DNA of 64,000 nucleotides from Bacillus sp. ZZV12-4809 (lineage in GTDB: Bacteria; Bacillota; Bacilli; Bacillales; Cytobacillaceae): the NCBI RefSeq assembly GCF_009849585.1, contig NZ_VCRN01000021.1, forward strand, positions 1 through 64,000, written 5' to 3'. Shown piece after piece: positions 8,311 to 17,404 of the stretch (positions within the stretch are counted from its first letter, which is position 1; each line of letters begins with the position of its first letter). A program made the translations under genes and the position numbers. The notes under the pieces were generated by a model. That model searched no databases. It saw only the letters and a program-made list of their open reading frames with translations, and was not told the origin of the DNA.

Positions 8311-9648
8311 ATGCAGCAAAGTGAGCAATGGTCATCTAAGATAGGATTTATTTTAGCATCGGCCGGTTCGGCAATCGGACTTGGAGCAATCTGGAAGCTT
8401 CCCTATGTGACAGGAACAAGCGGAGGCGGCGCATTTATATTATTATTTTTGTTATTTTCCCTTTTAATTGGTTTTCCGCTTTTGCTGGCCGAGTTTGTAA
8501 TTGGCCGCAGCACGGGGAAGGAGGCAATCTCTGCTTACAAGGATATTGCTCCTGGAACTAAATGGCACTGGATTGGCTACCTTGGCGTATTCACGTGTTT
8601 TCTGCTTTTATCCTTCTATAGTGTAATAGGCGGATGGATTCTGAAGTACATTGTTTACGGGGTTACCGGCTCGATGAATGGTGCAGGCAATTATGAGGAG
8701 CTGTTTGGCGCAGCCGTTTCAGACTCTGTATCAGTTGTGGCTGCACAAGGGATCTTTTTATTCATAACTGTCTTAGTGGTAGCCAAAGGCATTCAGCAGG
8801 GGATCGAACAGGTCAGCAAGATAATGATGCCTGCTTTGTTTCTTTTATTTATTATTTTGATTGCACGATCCCTGACATTGGATAATGCGATGGAGGGCGT
8901 CTCTTTCTTTTTAAAGCCTGATTTTACAAATTTAACTTCTGAAACTGTTCTTTATGCGATGGGCCAATCGTTTTTCTCCCTAAGTGTCGGGGTATCGGTT
9001 ATGGTAACGTATAGCTCTTATCTATCTAAAAAGGAAAACCTGATGCAGCCTGCTTTTTCTGTTGTCGGAATGAACTTATTTATTTCAGTTCTGGCTGGAC
9101 TGGCTATCTTCCCTGCTGTGTTTTCATTGGGCTTTGAGCCTGCTGCAGGTCCTGGCTTATTATTCATTGTCCTGCCATCTGTTTTTGATCAGATTATGTT
9201 TGGGAGGGTGTTCCTGCTCTTTTTCCTTGCACTGTTTTTATTTGCAACCTTAACATCCGCTTTTTCAATGCTTGAAATTGTAGTGGCTGCTCTGACGAAT
9301 AAGAAGGGCAGCGGCAGAACCCGTGCAGCCTGGCTGACAGGTCTGGCAATCTTTATCGTGGGGGTCCCATCTGCATTATCCTTCAGCATCTTATCCGATA
9401 TTTCCATTTTCGGCAAAATAATTTTCGATGCTGCTGATTTCCTTGTCAGCAACATCCTGATGCCGGTCGGAGCTTTGCTGATCTCCATATTTGTGTCATA
9501 CAAAATGAAGAAGGACCTGCTGAGAAGTGAGTTGATTCAAGGTTCGAAGCCGCTGAATGGAATCTTTTCCGCGTGGTATTTCCTTCTGCGCTATGTGGTT
9601 CCTCTGGTTATTATCATTGTATTCCTTGATTCGCTGCAGATTATATAA
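8311..9648 (+). CDS. NSS/SNF-family sodium-dependent amino-acid transporter (MhsT-like)
   Basis: A 445-residue membrane protein with about eleven hydrophobic segments, the size of bacterial neurotransmitter:sodium symporters. The N-terminal stretch [19 protein letters not shown] is the unwound TM1 that forms the sodium and amino-acid site in this family. The characterised Bacillus homologue MhsT takes up hydrophobic and aromatic amino acids. GGAGGTACAGGC precedes the ATG. The phenylalanine T-box upstream points to aromatic, probably phenylalanine, uptake. The 265 bases between T-box terminator and start hold two unexplained stem-loops. Substrate is inferred, not shown. Confidence 0.88.
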   Translation: MQQSEQWSSKIGFILASAGSAIGLGAIWKLPYVTGTSGGGAFILLFLLFSLLIGFPLLLAEFVIGRSTGKEAISAYKDIAPGTKWHWIGYLGVFTCFLLLSFYSVIGGWILKYIVYGVTGSMNGAGNYEELFGAAVSDSVSVVAAQGIFLFITVLVVAKGIQQGIEQVSKIMMPALFLLFIILIARSLTLDNAMEGVSFFLKPDFTNLTSETVLYAMGQSFFSLSVGVSVMVTYSSYLSKKENLMQPAFSVVGMNLFISVLAGLAIFPAVFSLGFEPAAGPGLLFIVLPSVFDQIMFGRVFLLFFLALFLFATLTSAFSMLEIVVAALTNKKGSGRTRAAWLTGLAIFIVGVPSALSFSILSDISIFGKIIFDAADFLVSNILMPVGALLISIFVSYKMKKDLLRSELIQGSKPLNGIFSAWYFLLRYVVPLVIIIVFLDSLQII

Positions 9649-9649
9649 T

Positions 9650-9684
9650 AAAAGAGGGATGGCAGGTGCCATCCCTCTTTTTTA
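9650..9684. terminator. Bidirectional terminator between transporter gene and namA
   Basis: AAAAGAGGGATGGCA pairs perfectly with TGCCATCCCTCTTTT around GG; a T-rich run follows on the plus strand and A-rich sequence precedes it. Confidence 0.92.
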
Positions 9685-9686
9685 TT

Positions 9687-10706
9687 TTACAGCCATCCCC
9701 GTTCATATTGCTTAGGAGGTTCAATTGATGTGCCAAGTTCTTTTGCTGCTGTCCGAGGCCAATAGGGATCTCTCAGCAATTCTCGGGCAATAAAGATTAA
9801 ATCAGCCCGCTCGTTTTGGAGGATTTCTTCAGCCTGCAGGCCGGATGTAATCAGCCCGACTGCACCAGTATGGATATCCGCCCCTTTTTTTATGGTTTCA
9901 GAGAATTTGACCTGGTAGCCCGGGTAAGTATGTATTCTTGCCGGCACTACCGCTCCGGAGCTTACGTCAATAAGATCTACTCCCTGCTCCTTCATCCATG
10001 TTCCCATCTCTGCATAATCCTCTGCAGTTAACCCTTCATCATGATAATCATGTGCTGAAACTCTGACAAATAAAGGTCCATCCCAAATAGTTTTCACTGC
10101 TTCAATGACCTCACGGAGGATGCGGTATCGGTTTTCTGCTGATCCCCCATACTCATCATTTCGTTTATTGCTTAGCGGCGATAGAAACTCATTGATCAGA
10201 TATCCGTGTGCAGCATGAATTTCTATTACTTCAAAGCCGGCTTTTTTGGCTCTTTCCGCCCCTTTTTTGAAAGCCTGCACAGTTTCTGCAACTTCTTCTT
10301 TGGTCATTTCCTTTGGTGTTTTCATCTTTTCATTAAATGCAATAGCTGATGGGGCGATAATTTCTCCCTCGACAGTTGCCTTTCTGCCGGCATGTGCAAG
10401 CTGTATTCCAGGTGAAGATCCATGTTCTTTCATTAGCCCGGTTAATTCCTTCAGGCCTGCGATGTGGTCATCACTCCATATTCCCAGATCCTGAGGAGAT
10501 ATACGGCCCTGTGGCGTTACGGCAGTTGCCTCCAGGATGATTAATCCCACCTGCCCGACTGCACGGCTCGTATAATGAGTCCGGTGCCAGTTTTCAACCA
10601 TTCCGTCTTCATTATGACTGGAGTACATGCACATCGGTGCCATAACAATTCTGTTTTTAAAGGTGACGCCTTTAATTGTTAAAGGTGAAAAAAGTTTTGT
10701 TTCCAT
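9687..10706 (-). CDS. namA: NADPH dehydrogenase NamA (old yellow enzyme, YqjM)
   Basis: A 339-residue FMN-dependent ene-reductase of the old yellow enzyme family. MAPMCMYSS near residue 26 gives the Cys26/Tyr28 pair that marks the YqjM subclass. The pair of His that binds substrate is in [19 protein letters not shown]. In B. subtilis the enzyme reduces electrophilic enones and nitro compounds and responds to oxidative stress. CCCCCTT upstream on this strand gives an AAGGGGGGCAG ribosome binding site. It lies downstream of the glycosyltransferase on the same strand, with a 95-base gap. Confidence 0.95.
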   Translation of the reverse strand: METKLFSPLTIKGVTFKNRIVMAPMCMYSSHNEDGMVENWHRTHYTSRAVGQVGLIILEATAVTPQGRISPQDLGIWSDDHIAGLKELTGLMKEHGSSPGIQLAHAGRKATVEGEIIAPSAIAFNEKMKTPKEMTKEEVAETVQAFKKGAERAKKAGFEVIEIHAAHGYLINEFLSPLSNKRNDEYGGSAENRYRILREVIEAVKTIWDGPLFVRVSAHDYHDEGLTAEDYAEMGTWMKEQGVDLIDVSSGAVVPARIHTYPGYQVKFSETIKKGADIHTGAVGLITSGLQAEEILQNERADLIFIARELLRDPYWPRTAAKELGTSIEPPKQYERGWL

Positions 10707-10801
10707 AATTTCTGCCCCCCTTATTTCGCTATCCTAAATATTAAGTATATCAGGCAGTTTCATAAATGGAAAAGAACATGCACTTACGAAGGTGTGCGCT
10801 G

Positions 10802-11956
10802 TCAGCGTTTATTCCTCAATTCGCTTAACTTATATAATGTACCTCTCCAGACTATGCCTCCCCGTACAAAGGTTAGAATGCTGGCACGGATGATGGAATA
10901 AATAAACAGGAGAGCAGTAATTGGAAATACCGTAAACAGAAGCGGAGTAAATTTGGTCATTCTTTTTGTGATGATGGTATAAACACCTGCTAAAAAAATG
11001 ATGTTTGCAAGGCTTAAACTGAAAATAATTATGTCAGTTGAAAAAATGGTGAGAAAGGGAAGCACCTGGGAACTGAATGTGCCGGCAATTGCAAATAGCA
11101 CCATGCTAATGCGATAATGAAGTCCAGCAAAAGTATTCTTCTCCAAGCCTTTGAAGGCTTCTGGCAAGCTTTCATACCATTCAACTTCAATCAGTTCCAT
11201 CGCCGTTGCCAATCTCTGCCTGAGGCCATTTTGTTTCATTTTCATTCCTAGCATTAAATCATCATCAGGACGCATTTTTATTGCCTTATGTGTCCCGATT
11301 GCTTCATAGGACCTTCTGGACACCAAGTTAAACGCCCCAATGCCAATTCCGATCTTAGAACGCTGATTGTTCGCCAGCCAGGGGCGTTTATAATAGGAGA
11401 AGCCGAAAAGGAAAAAAGCAATAAACGTGCTGAGCCAGAAACTCCTGCCCGTCAAGCTTGGTGCCGCGGTTAAATGGTCAAGTTCATTCTTGCTGAAATA
11501 ATGAACTGCCATGCTGAAGGCATCCTGTTTAAATACCACATCGGCATCTGTAAACAAAATTAACTCCCCTGATGATTCCATATAACCTTTATAAAGGGCG
11601 TGGTTTTTTCCCAGCCATCCGCTCGGGAGAGTATCGATATGAATAGACTTAACCCTTGAGTCACTCTGCTGGATATGGTCCATGATGTCACCTGTGCTGT
11701 CGGCTGAACGGTCATTGACTAAAATCCATTCCATGCGTTTGTAGTTCTGCCGCAGCTGGGATTTTATACTCTCCGCGAGCTTGGCTTCTTCATTTCTTGC
11801 CGCTGTAATAACGGAAAGAAGAGGGCCTTCAGTCATTGCATCGCTATCTTCAAGGCGATCCATGCTTTTTAGTCCAAGGACAGCATCAATGAGTACTGCA
11901 ATCCATACCAGAAGGCTTGCGCTTAATAGAATAATGAGCATTTGCAGATTTCGCAT
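10802..11956 (-). CDS. Family 2 glycosyltransferase, membrane-bound
   Basis: A GT2 glycosyltransferase of about 384 residues. An N-terminal membrane segment (MLIILLSASLLVWIAVLI) is followed by the nucleotide-sugar domain with SVITAARNEE, WILVNDRSADST and the metal-binding FTDADVVF. PSGWLGKNHAL resembles CrtQ/HpnB-type enzymes that glycosylate carotenoid or hopanoid-type lipids. Several C-terminal membrane segments follow. The frame is open upstream to 12079, overlapping proC, but those residues do not resemble the family; starts at 11956 or 11941 are plausible and neither has an ideally spaced ribosome binding site. The acceptor is unknown. Confidence 0.8.
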   Translation of the reverse strand: MRNLQMLIILLSASLLVWIAVLIDAVLGLKSMDRLEDSDAMTEGPLLSVITAARNEEAKLAESIKSQLRQNYKRMEWILVNDRSADSTGDIMDHIQQSDSRVKSIHIDTLPSGWLGKNHALYKGYMESSGELILFTDADVVFKQDAFSMAVHYFSKNELDHLTAAPSLTGRSFWLSTFIAFFLFGFSYYKRPWLANNQRSKIGIGIGAFNLVSRRSYEAIGTHKAIKMRPDDDLMLGMKMKQNGLRQRLATAMELIEVEWYESLPEAFKGLEKNTFAGLHYRISMVLFAIAGTFSSQVLPFLTIFSTDIIIFSLSLANIIFLAGVYTIITKRMTKFTPLLFTVFPITALLFIYSIIRASILTFVRGGIVWRGTLYKLSELRNKR

Positions 11957-12009
11957 CCTTTTTTCATAGTTTGAATTAGTGGCACGTTTTTTAGGGCAGG
12001 TGCAGTCAG

Positions 12010-12840
12010 TTACATTTTGACGGTACTGCTGAAGCTTTGGCCAAGCCGCCTGGATTGGGCTGTCGCTTCCTTGATGCATTCAATGAAAGCTTCCTGCACA
12101 CCATTCGCTTCAAGCACTTTTACGCCTGCTTCAGTGGTGCCGCCTGGGCTTGTTACTTCCTTTCTAAGCTGCTGAGGGTCCTTGGCTGATCTGGCCAGCA
12201 TTTCCGCAGCCCCGATGAGTGTCTGGATAATGAATTCCTTCGCCATACCCTTTTCGAGCCCGATTTCTTCTGCGCTTTTTTCCATCGCTTCCGCAAGATA
12301 GTAAATATAAGCCGGTCCGCTGCCTGACAGGCCTGTTACAGCATCGAGCTGTCTCTCCTCAACAAATGCTGATTTTCCCACTGTATCAAAAATTTCTCTT
12401 ACTTCTTTCATCTGTTCTTTGGTTACTCTTTCATTAGCCGATAAGGCGCTTGCTGATTTTCCGACTGCTGCTGATGTATTCGGCATGGCTCTCACGACAG
12501 GCAGCTTTTTTTCTGCCAATCGTTCAATGCTTTCGATCGAAACGCCGGCGAGAACGGAAATGACCAGCATGTCATCATGTAAATAAGGCTTTATAAGATT
12601 GATGGCCCCCTGAGCATCTTTTGGCTTCATCGCTAAAATAACAGCGTCGGCCCCGCTTAACAGCTCACTGAGATTGTAAGTGGCCTGAACGCCATAGGCT
12701 TTTTGCAAGGCTTGCAGCTTTTCTTCGCTGCATCGGTTCGTCACCCAAATATCGCTTCCGGCAATGAGCCGGCTTTTTACGATTCCTGAGATTAACGCTT
12801 CTGCCATTGATCCTGCTCCCACAACAGCTAATTTTTTCAT
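12010..12840 (-). CDS. proC: Pyrroline-5-carboxylate reductase
   Basis: A 276-residue enzyme catalysing the last step of proline synthesis, pyrroline-5-carboxylate plus NAD(P)H to proline. The N-terminal Rossmann motif is AVVGAGSMAEALI. The C-terminal signature LSGSGPAYIYYL with ...LRKEVTSPGGTTEAG is the classic ProC pattern. AATAAGGAGGAATATCAGC precedes the ATG at 12840. An apparent upstream extension of the frame runs through the T-box and is not coding. The T-box leader ties expression to proline supply. It corresponds to proI/yqjO in B. subtilis by position. Confidence 0.96.
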   Translation of the reverse strand: MKKLAVVGAGSMAEALISGIVKSRLIAGSDIWVTNRCSEEKLQALQKAYGVQATYNLSELLSGADAVILAMKPKDAQGAINLIKPYLHDDMLVISVLAGVSIESIERLAEKKLPVVRAMPNTSAAVGKSASALSANERVTKEQMKEVREIFDTVGKSAFVEERQLDAVTGLSGSGPAYIYYLAEAMEKSAEEIGLEKGMAKEFIIQTLIGAAEMLARSAKDPQQLRKEVTSPGGTTEAGVKVLEANGVQEAFIECIKEATAQSRRLGQSFSSTVKM

Positions 12841-12884
12841 ATGCTGATATTCCTCCTTATTGTTGCTCCATTTGCAGCTGTCAA

Positions 12885-13145
12885 AATAAAAAAGCCTTTC
12901 CATCCAGTAAAGGACGAAAAGACTTTGCTTCCGCGGTACCACCTTCATTGCCTTTCCTTCTTCGTGCAGCATGCCTGCTGTGTTTTGAAAAGGCATCTCA
13001 ATCCCGATAACGCCGGGGGGGCGTTTAGGTTTTCCTAACAGCTCATAAGGGAGGTTCAATGGTCAAGTGGACGGTGAAGCCTTTCAGCCGTTTGAGCTTC
13101 ACTCTCTTTCGCCGTTTTCCATCTACTAATCTTATTCATCGCTAT
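12885..13145 (-). promoter_or_regulatory. T-box leader of proC, proline specifier CCU
   Basis: On the minus strand the core GGTGGTACCGCGG (12930-12943) is followed by a terminator (CTTTTCGTCC pairing with GGATGGAAAG, then a T run, 12887-12922). The stem I base begins AGCGATGAATAAG at 13143. The kink-turn/specifier segment is GAACCTCCCTTATGAGC (13057-13041), placing CCU at 13054-13052. Proline is what proC would need. An AGTAG bulge follows the 5' strand, as usual in stem I. Confidence 0.9.
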
Positions 13146-13200
13146 GTTTCTGCCGTACAGAAGTACAGCTTTGAGTTATGAAAATCAAATTTTAATTGTG

Positions 13201-13230
13201 ATTATGCAAGAAGACATGCTTATTTGTCAA
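13201..13230 (-). promoter_or_regulatory. Sigma-A promoter of the proC T-box transcript
   Basis: On the minus strand TTGACA (13230-13225), an 18-base spacer and CATAAT (13206-13201), about 55 bases upstream of stem I. Confidence 0.7.
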
Positions 13231-13500
13231 GTGCTATTTTTTGAAAAATTATTAATATCGCAAAAAGAGTTATGTGAAAATAATGACAATTATTAAAAAG
13301 AACGGTACACTTATTTTTATATATGTAAATTTCTACATTATGTTTTTGTATTCCGTTAATATGTGTGTCAGGCAAACGCTGATATTTTAAGGGATAACAG
13401 AACAGCATAATTAAAGGAAGCAATTGTTGGATGTCTGCGGAATTAAATAGAAAAACAGCTTTATTTTATTTAAATATAGTGATTTTAGGGGGATTATAAA

Positions 13501-14475
13501 ATGGCAAAATGGAAGGATGGAATTGCAAAGCTTGTTATCCCGACACCATTTCCTGTCGGCGACGTTAATGTATATGCAGTAAAAGGGGAAAAGCTGACTC
13601 TTGTCGATGCCGGCCCTAAAACAGATGAAGCATGGGAAGCTTTAAAATCCCAGCTTAAAGAGCTGAATTTAACACCCGGGGACTTTGAACAGGTTGTTCT
13701 CACACATCATCATCCCGATCATGCCGGGCTGCTTGACTTTTTTTCGGACAATCTTGAGGTGTTCGGGCACCCGGTTAACCAGAGGTGGCTGTCCCGTACT
13801 GACGAGTTTCTAAAATTTCATGATGAATTTTACATAAAACTATTTAACGAATTTGGTATACCTGAAAGGTATGCTTCCTTTATAAACAAAATGAAAAAGA
13901 CTTTGCGCTATTCCTGCAATCGTACCCTGACAGCCGAGCTGAAGGAAGGCTGCCAGCCTGAAGGGCTTAATGATTGGACGGTAATCGAGACCCCTGGGCA
14001 TGCACAGAGTCATATAGGTTTGTTCAGGGAGAAAGATGGTGTATTCCTTGGAGGAGACCATTTGCTTGCACACATTTCACCTAATCCTATCCTGGAGCCG
14101 CCGCTTCCAGGCCATGCGGAAAGGCCGAAGCCGCAGCTTCAGTATAACGAGTCTTTGAAAAAGCTGCGGCAGCTGCCGATATCCCTTTTTTACTCCGGGC
14201 ATGGAGAGGATATTGAAGATGTGAACGGGTTAATAAACGAAAGGCTGGGCCGCCAGCATGAGCGGGCAATGAAAGTAAAGACATGGCTCGAGTTCGAATC
14301 GCTCACTGTTTTTGAGGTATGCCGCCGCCTTTTTCCGAAAGTTTATGAGAAGGAGCTTTCCCTGACCATTTCCGAAACAATCGCACAGCTTGACTATTTG
14401 CATTCAATAGGGGAGATTTATATAAATAAAGAGGAGGAAGCCTTCTTGTATTCCGCATCAAAAGAGGTGGTTTGA
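13501..14475 (+). CDS. yqjP: MBL-fold metallohydrolase, YqjP type
   Basis: A 324-residue metallo-beta-lactamase-fold protein. VVLTHHHPDHAGL is the HxHxDH metal motif. Further ligands are in ETPGHAQSHIG, FLGGDHLL and YSGHGEDI. A C-terminal helical part follows, as in LACTB2/YqjP-type proteins. AGGGGGATTATAAA precedes the ATG. The next gene, yqjQ, begins on the base after its stop, so the two form an operon, as in B. subtilis. The substrate is unknown; hydrolysis of a thioester or other ester is typical of the fold. Confidence 0.88.
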   Translation: MAKWKDGIAKLVIPTPFPVGDVNVYAVKGEKLTLVDAGPKTDEAWEALKSQLKELNLTPGDFEQVVLTHHHPDHAGLLDFFSDNLEVFGHPVNQRWLSRTDEFLKFHDEFYIKLFNEFGIPERYASFINKMKKTLRYSCNRTLTAELKEGCQPEGLNDWTVIETPGHAQSHIGLFREKDGVFLGGDHLLAHISPNPILEPPLPGHAERPKPQLQYNESLKKLRQLPISLFYSGHGEDIEDVNGLINERLGRQHERAMKVKTWLEFESLTVFEVCRRLFPKVYEKELSLTISETIAQLDYLHSIGEIYINKEEEAFLYSASKEVV

Positions 14476-15270
14476 TTGTCAGACAGATTAAAAAATAAAA
14501 ATGTGATTATCACAGGGGCATCAGGCGGGATCGGTGCGCAAATGGCCGTCCTTTGTGCCGAAAGAGGAGCAAACCTTGTCCTTCTTGCCCGCAGCATTGG
14601 CAAATTGCAGGAGCTGCAGGCTGATTTGCGTAAGCGTTTTTCAGTCGATGTACATGTGCATAAGCTTGACGTTTCGGACAGTGACGAAGTTTCGGCAGTT
14701 TTTTCCGAGATTATTGCCCGTTTTGATCATATAGACGTTCTTGTGAATAACGCAGGCTTCGGTGTTTTCCGGGAGGCGCATGAAGTCAAAGTTGAAGAAA
14801 TAAAGGGGATGTTTGATGTAAACGTTGTTGGCTTAATGGCCTGCACGGGCATGATTCTGCCATTGATGAGGAAACAGAGGAGCGGGCATATTATTAATAT
14901 CGCTTCACAGGCAGGCAAAATGGCCACACCGAAATCGAGTGTCTATTCCGCAACTAAACATGCTGTTCTTGGCTATACAAACAGCCTTCGGATGGAGCTT
15001 GCTGACAGCAATGTGTTTGTGACTGCCGTTAATCCCGGCCCGATTGAAACCAATTTTTTTACTATTGCAGATGAAAAGGGAACATACGTGAAAAATGTCA
15101 GCAAATATATGCTTAAACCCGAATATGTGGCCCTCAGGGTAGTCAATGCTATGCTCCGTCCTGTCAGGGAAATTAACCTTCCGCGGTGGATGAATGCGGG
15201 AAGCATCATCTTTGCCCTTTTTCCGGGACTGTTCGAAAAAATTGGAAAACGCGCATTTAATCAAAAATAA
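14476..15270 (+). CDS. yqjQ: Short-chain dehydrogenase/reductase, YqjQ type
   Basis: A 264-residue classical SDR. TGASGGIGAQMA is the NAD(P)-binding glycine motif, LVNNAGFG follows, and S...YSATKHA carries the catalytic Ser-Tyr-Lys. The C-terminus is hydrophobic. The start is TTG, preceded by AAAGAGGTGG at the end of yqjP. It closes a two-gene operon and is followed by a strong terminator. Arg in LARSIGK after the second strand suggests NADP(H). The substrate is not known. Confidence 0.9.
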   Translation: MSDRLKNKNVIITGASGGIGAQMAVLCAERGANLVLLARSIGKLQELQADLRKRFSVDVHVHKLDVSDSDEVSAVFSEIIARFDHIDVLVNNAGFGVFREAHEVKVEEIKGMFDVNVVGLMACTGMILPLMRKQRSGHIINIASQAGKMATPKSSVYSATKHAVLGYTNSLRMELADSNVFVTAVNPGPIETNFFTIADEKGTYVKNVSKYMLKPEYVALRVVNAMLRPVREINLPRWMNAGSIIFALFPGLFEKIGKRAFNQK

Positions 15271-15302
15271 AAAGCTGCAGCCAAATGCTGCAGCTTTTTT
15301 GT
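15268..15302 (+). terminator. Terminator after yqjQ
   Basis: AAAGCTGCAG pairs with CTGCAGCTTT around CCAAATG-type loop sequence, then six Ts. Confidence 0.9.
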
Positions 15303-15371
15303 TTTTGGCCGGCGAGGCGTCTGTTCTGGGAAGAAAGAACCACTTTTAAGAAAAACCGCGTAAAATTTCCA

Positions 15372-15430
15372 TTGAAACCGAACGCATATTCGCTTAATAT
15401 AATGGGTATACATATATAGAACAGATGTTC
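15372..15430 (+). promoter_or_regulatory. SOS-regulated promoter with two LexA boxes
   Basis: CGAACGCATATTCG (15379-15392) is a LexA/DinR box with one changed base in the right half. GAACAGATGTTC (15419-15430) is a perfect GAAC-N4-GTTC box. Between them lies TTAATATAAT, and TTGAAA (15372-15377) is a candidate -35 with 17 bases to TAATAT. The first box lies in the spacer and the second just downstream of the start point, a good arrangement for repression. Confidence 0.8.
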
Positions 15431-15527
15431 CTGTTATATATAAATTTTATTATCGGGTTCAGGGGGCTATGCAGCATAGAAGCTGATAAGCAGCGCCTTA
15501 CGCTTTTTGAAGGAGGATGTCGAAGTC

Positions 15528-16787
15528 ATGGTTGATTACAGCTCAATGCCGAACAATCAAATTTTGTGTGTTGATATGAAGAGCTTTTATGCAAGCTGTT
15601 CTGCTGTCATGCTCGGTCTGGATCCTCTTGACTGCTATCTTGTAATTGCAGGGAATGTGGAACGGAAGGGAAGCGTTGTTCTGGCGGCCTCTCCGCGAAT
15701 GAAAAAAGAGTTTGGAATAAAGACAGGGTCCCGTCTTTTTGAGGTCCCAAATGATCCGCGCATTAGAGTTGAGGAGCCGAAAATGGCGACTTATTTAAGA
15801 ATCTCCACTGAAATCACCAGGGTGTTTAATCGTTATGTCCCCAAGGAAGCCATCCATACGTATAGTGTCGATGAAAGCTTTATAAAAGTAGACGGCGCAG
15901 TGCACCTCTGGGGTGATGCCCAGACGATTGCCTGGAAAATAAAAGATGATATTGAACGGGAATTTCAGCTCCCCTGCGCCATAGGAATAGGTCCTAATTT
16001 GCTAATGTCAAAGCTCTGCCTGGACCTTGAGGCAAAAAAAAAGGGAGTTGCACAATGGACGTATGGAGATGTAAAAACAAAGCTGTGGAATGTCTCCCCT
16101 TTACGGGAAATGTGGGGCATCGGCCGCCGCGTTGAAAAGACATTGAATGGAATGGGAATTTTTACAGTCGGCCAGCTTGCCCGCTATGACCTGGCTAAGC
16201 TGGAGAAGAAGTTTGGGATTATGGGCAATCAGCTCTATCACCATGCATGGGGTATTGATTTGTCGGAAATAGGCGCGCCGATCATGGCAGGACAGATCAG
16301 CTTTGGGAAAAGCCAGATTTTACTGAGGGATTACAAAGAGAAAAAGGAAATTAAGCATGTGGTCCTTGAGATGTGTGAAGAAGTGGCAAGAAGGGCCCGC
16401 AGCCACCGGAAAGCCGGCAGAACTATCAGCTTTGGCCTTGGCTACAGCCAGGATGAATTCGGAGGGGGCTTTTACCGCTCAAGGACAGTTGACCAGCCAA
16501 CCAATATTACGATGGATCTTTATCGGGTCTGCCTCGAACTTTTTGACGAGAATTATGAGGGGAAAACAGTGCGGCAGATTTCCATTTCCCTCGGCAATAT
16601 TACGGATGACTGCGAAATGCAGCTGAGTCTGTTCGACTTGGATGGCTGGAAAAAAAGAGAGCTCGGCTATACTGTCGACCGGATCCGCTCCAAGTTTGGA
16701 GGAGGAGCTCTGCTGAGAGCCGTCTCTTATACAGGTGCAGGAACCGCCAGGCACCGTGCGACATTGGTCGGCGGCCATAAAATGTAA
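15528..16787 (+). CDS. uvrX: Y-family DNA polymerase UvrX/YqjW (PolY2 type)
   Basis: A 419-residue Y-family polymerase related to UmuC. LCVDMKSFYASC and YSVDESFIKVDG are the two catalytic acidic motifs. A helix-hairpin-helix-like WGIGRRVEKTLNGMGI lies at the thumb. MQLSLFDL near the end looks like a beta-clamp motif. AAGGAGGATGTCG sets the start at ATG 15528; the frame is open seven codons more. Two LexA boxes upstream predict SOS induction, as for yqjW in B. subtilis. A YolD-like gene follows after 14 bases, the usual partner. Confidence 0.94.
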   Translation: MVDYSSMPNNQILCVDMKSFYASCSAVMLGLDPLDCYLVIAGNVERKGSVVLAASPRMKKEFGIKTGSRLFEVPNDPRIRVEEPKMATYLRISTEITRVFNRYVPKEAIHTYSVDESFIKVDGAVHLWGDAQTIAWKIKDDIEREFQLPCAIGIGPNLLMSKLCLDLEAKKKGVAQWTYGDVKTKLWNVSPLREMWGIGRRVEKTLNGMGIFTVGQLARYDLAKLEKKFGIMGNQLYHHAWGIDLSEIGAPIMAGQISFGKSQILLRDYKEKKEIKHVVLEMCEEVARRARSHRKAGRTISFGLGYSQDEFGGGFYRSRTVDQPTNITMDLYRVCLELFDENYEGKTVRQISISLGNITDDCEMQLSLFDLDGWKKRELGYTVDRIRSKFGGGALLRAVSYTGAGTARHRATLVGGHKM

Positions 16788-16801
16788 AAGGGGGTCAGCT
16801 T

Positions 16802-17137
16802 ATGATTCGCGATAGGGGCAGAATAAAATGGACTTCCATGATGCTGCCGGAACATGTAAAGCTCTTAAGAGACTGGGCAAAGGAAGATATGTACGAGCAA
16901 AAGCGGGAATTAGATGAGCAGAAGCTTGAACACATGAATGAAATTCTTTCGGAGGCCATGGAATTTCAAAAAAGTGTAACCATTACACATTACAGGGGCA
17001 GAAATTATGAACTGGTCATAGGGGGCATCCATTATTGGGATGAACTTGGCCAAAAGCTTCATATTATTGATCGGTTTGGGGAAATTCACCGTATTTCTAT
17101 CAGCGCTATAGCGGATGCCCGTTTTACGGAAGAATAA
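16802..17137 (+). CDS. yqjX: YolD-like family protein (YqjX)
   Basis: A 111-residue YolD-like protein. The start MIRDRGRIKWTSMMLPEHV is typical, followed by a charged helical middle and a C-terminal beta-rich part (YELVIGGIHYWDELGQK). Members sit next to Y-family polymerases of the UmuC type in Bacillus and are thought to take part in SOS mutagenesis, but no biochemical role is established. AAAGGGGGTCAGCTT precedes the ATG, 14 bases after uvrX. It should be controlled by the same LexA boxes. Confidence 0.88.
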   Translation: MIRDRGRIKWTSMMLPEHVKLLRDWAKEDMYEQKRELDEQKLEHMNEILSEAMEFQKSVTITHYRGRNYELVIGGIHYWDELGQKLHIIDRFGEIHRISISAIADARFTEE

Positions 17138-17215
17138 GTTTGCTTGCCTGGATGAATTTAAGAGGGGTAGTTTTAAGGCAGGAGAAGCACCTTAACAGCA
17201 GGGAGGTGTATGAAG

Positions 17216-17371
17216 ATGCCTAGAGGAAAAGAATTGGAACAGCTGCCAATGGCCAATATCGCACCCGGGGCCGGGGAAGACAGTACGGACAGGGACCGGG
17301 AACGGCTTCAAGGGATTATACAGGGTGAAAGTGCAACACCCGCAAGAATTAAAAATAAAAATAAAAGATAA
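17216..17371 (+). CDS. Small hydrophilic protein of 51 residues, unknown
   Basis: GGGAGG lies 9 bases before an ATG at 17216, opening a 51-codon frame ending at TAA 17369-17371 and directly followed by a terminator. The product begins MPRGKELEQLPM and is rich in Gly, Asp, Glu, Arg and Lys, ending KNKNKR; it should be disordered and soluble. An in-frame ATG at 17210 is too close to the ribosome binding site. It is 78 bases downstream of yqjX and could belong to the SOS transcript. I do not recognise the family. Confidence 0.65.
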   Translation: MPRGKELEQLPMANIAPGAGEDSTDRDRERLQGIIQGESATPARIKNKNKR

Positions 17372-17400
17372 AAAAACGGGGATGACTGTCCCCGTTTTCC
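17370..17400. terminator. Bidirectional terminator between the 51-residue ORF and the CDGSH gene
   Basis: AACGGGGA pairs with TCCCCGTT around TGACTG; A-run upstream and T-run downstream. Confidence 0.85.
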
Positions 17401-17404
17401 ACCC

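Noticed and set aside
10802-12079. Longer start of the glycosyltransferase at 12079
   Set aside because: Would overlap proC by 70 bases and adds 41 residues unlike the family; a start near 11956-11941 is more likely.
12841-13059. 73-codon N-terminal extension of proC
   Set aside because: It translates the T-box antiterminator; ATG 12840 has its own ribosome site and family-like N-terminus.
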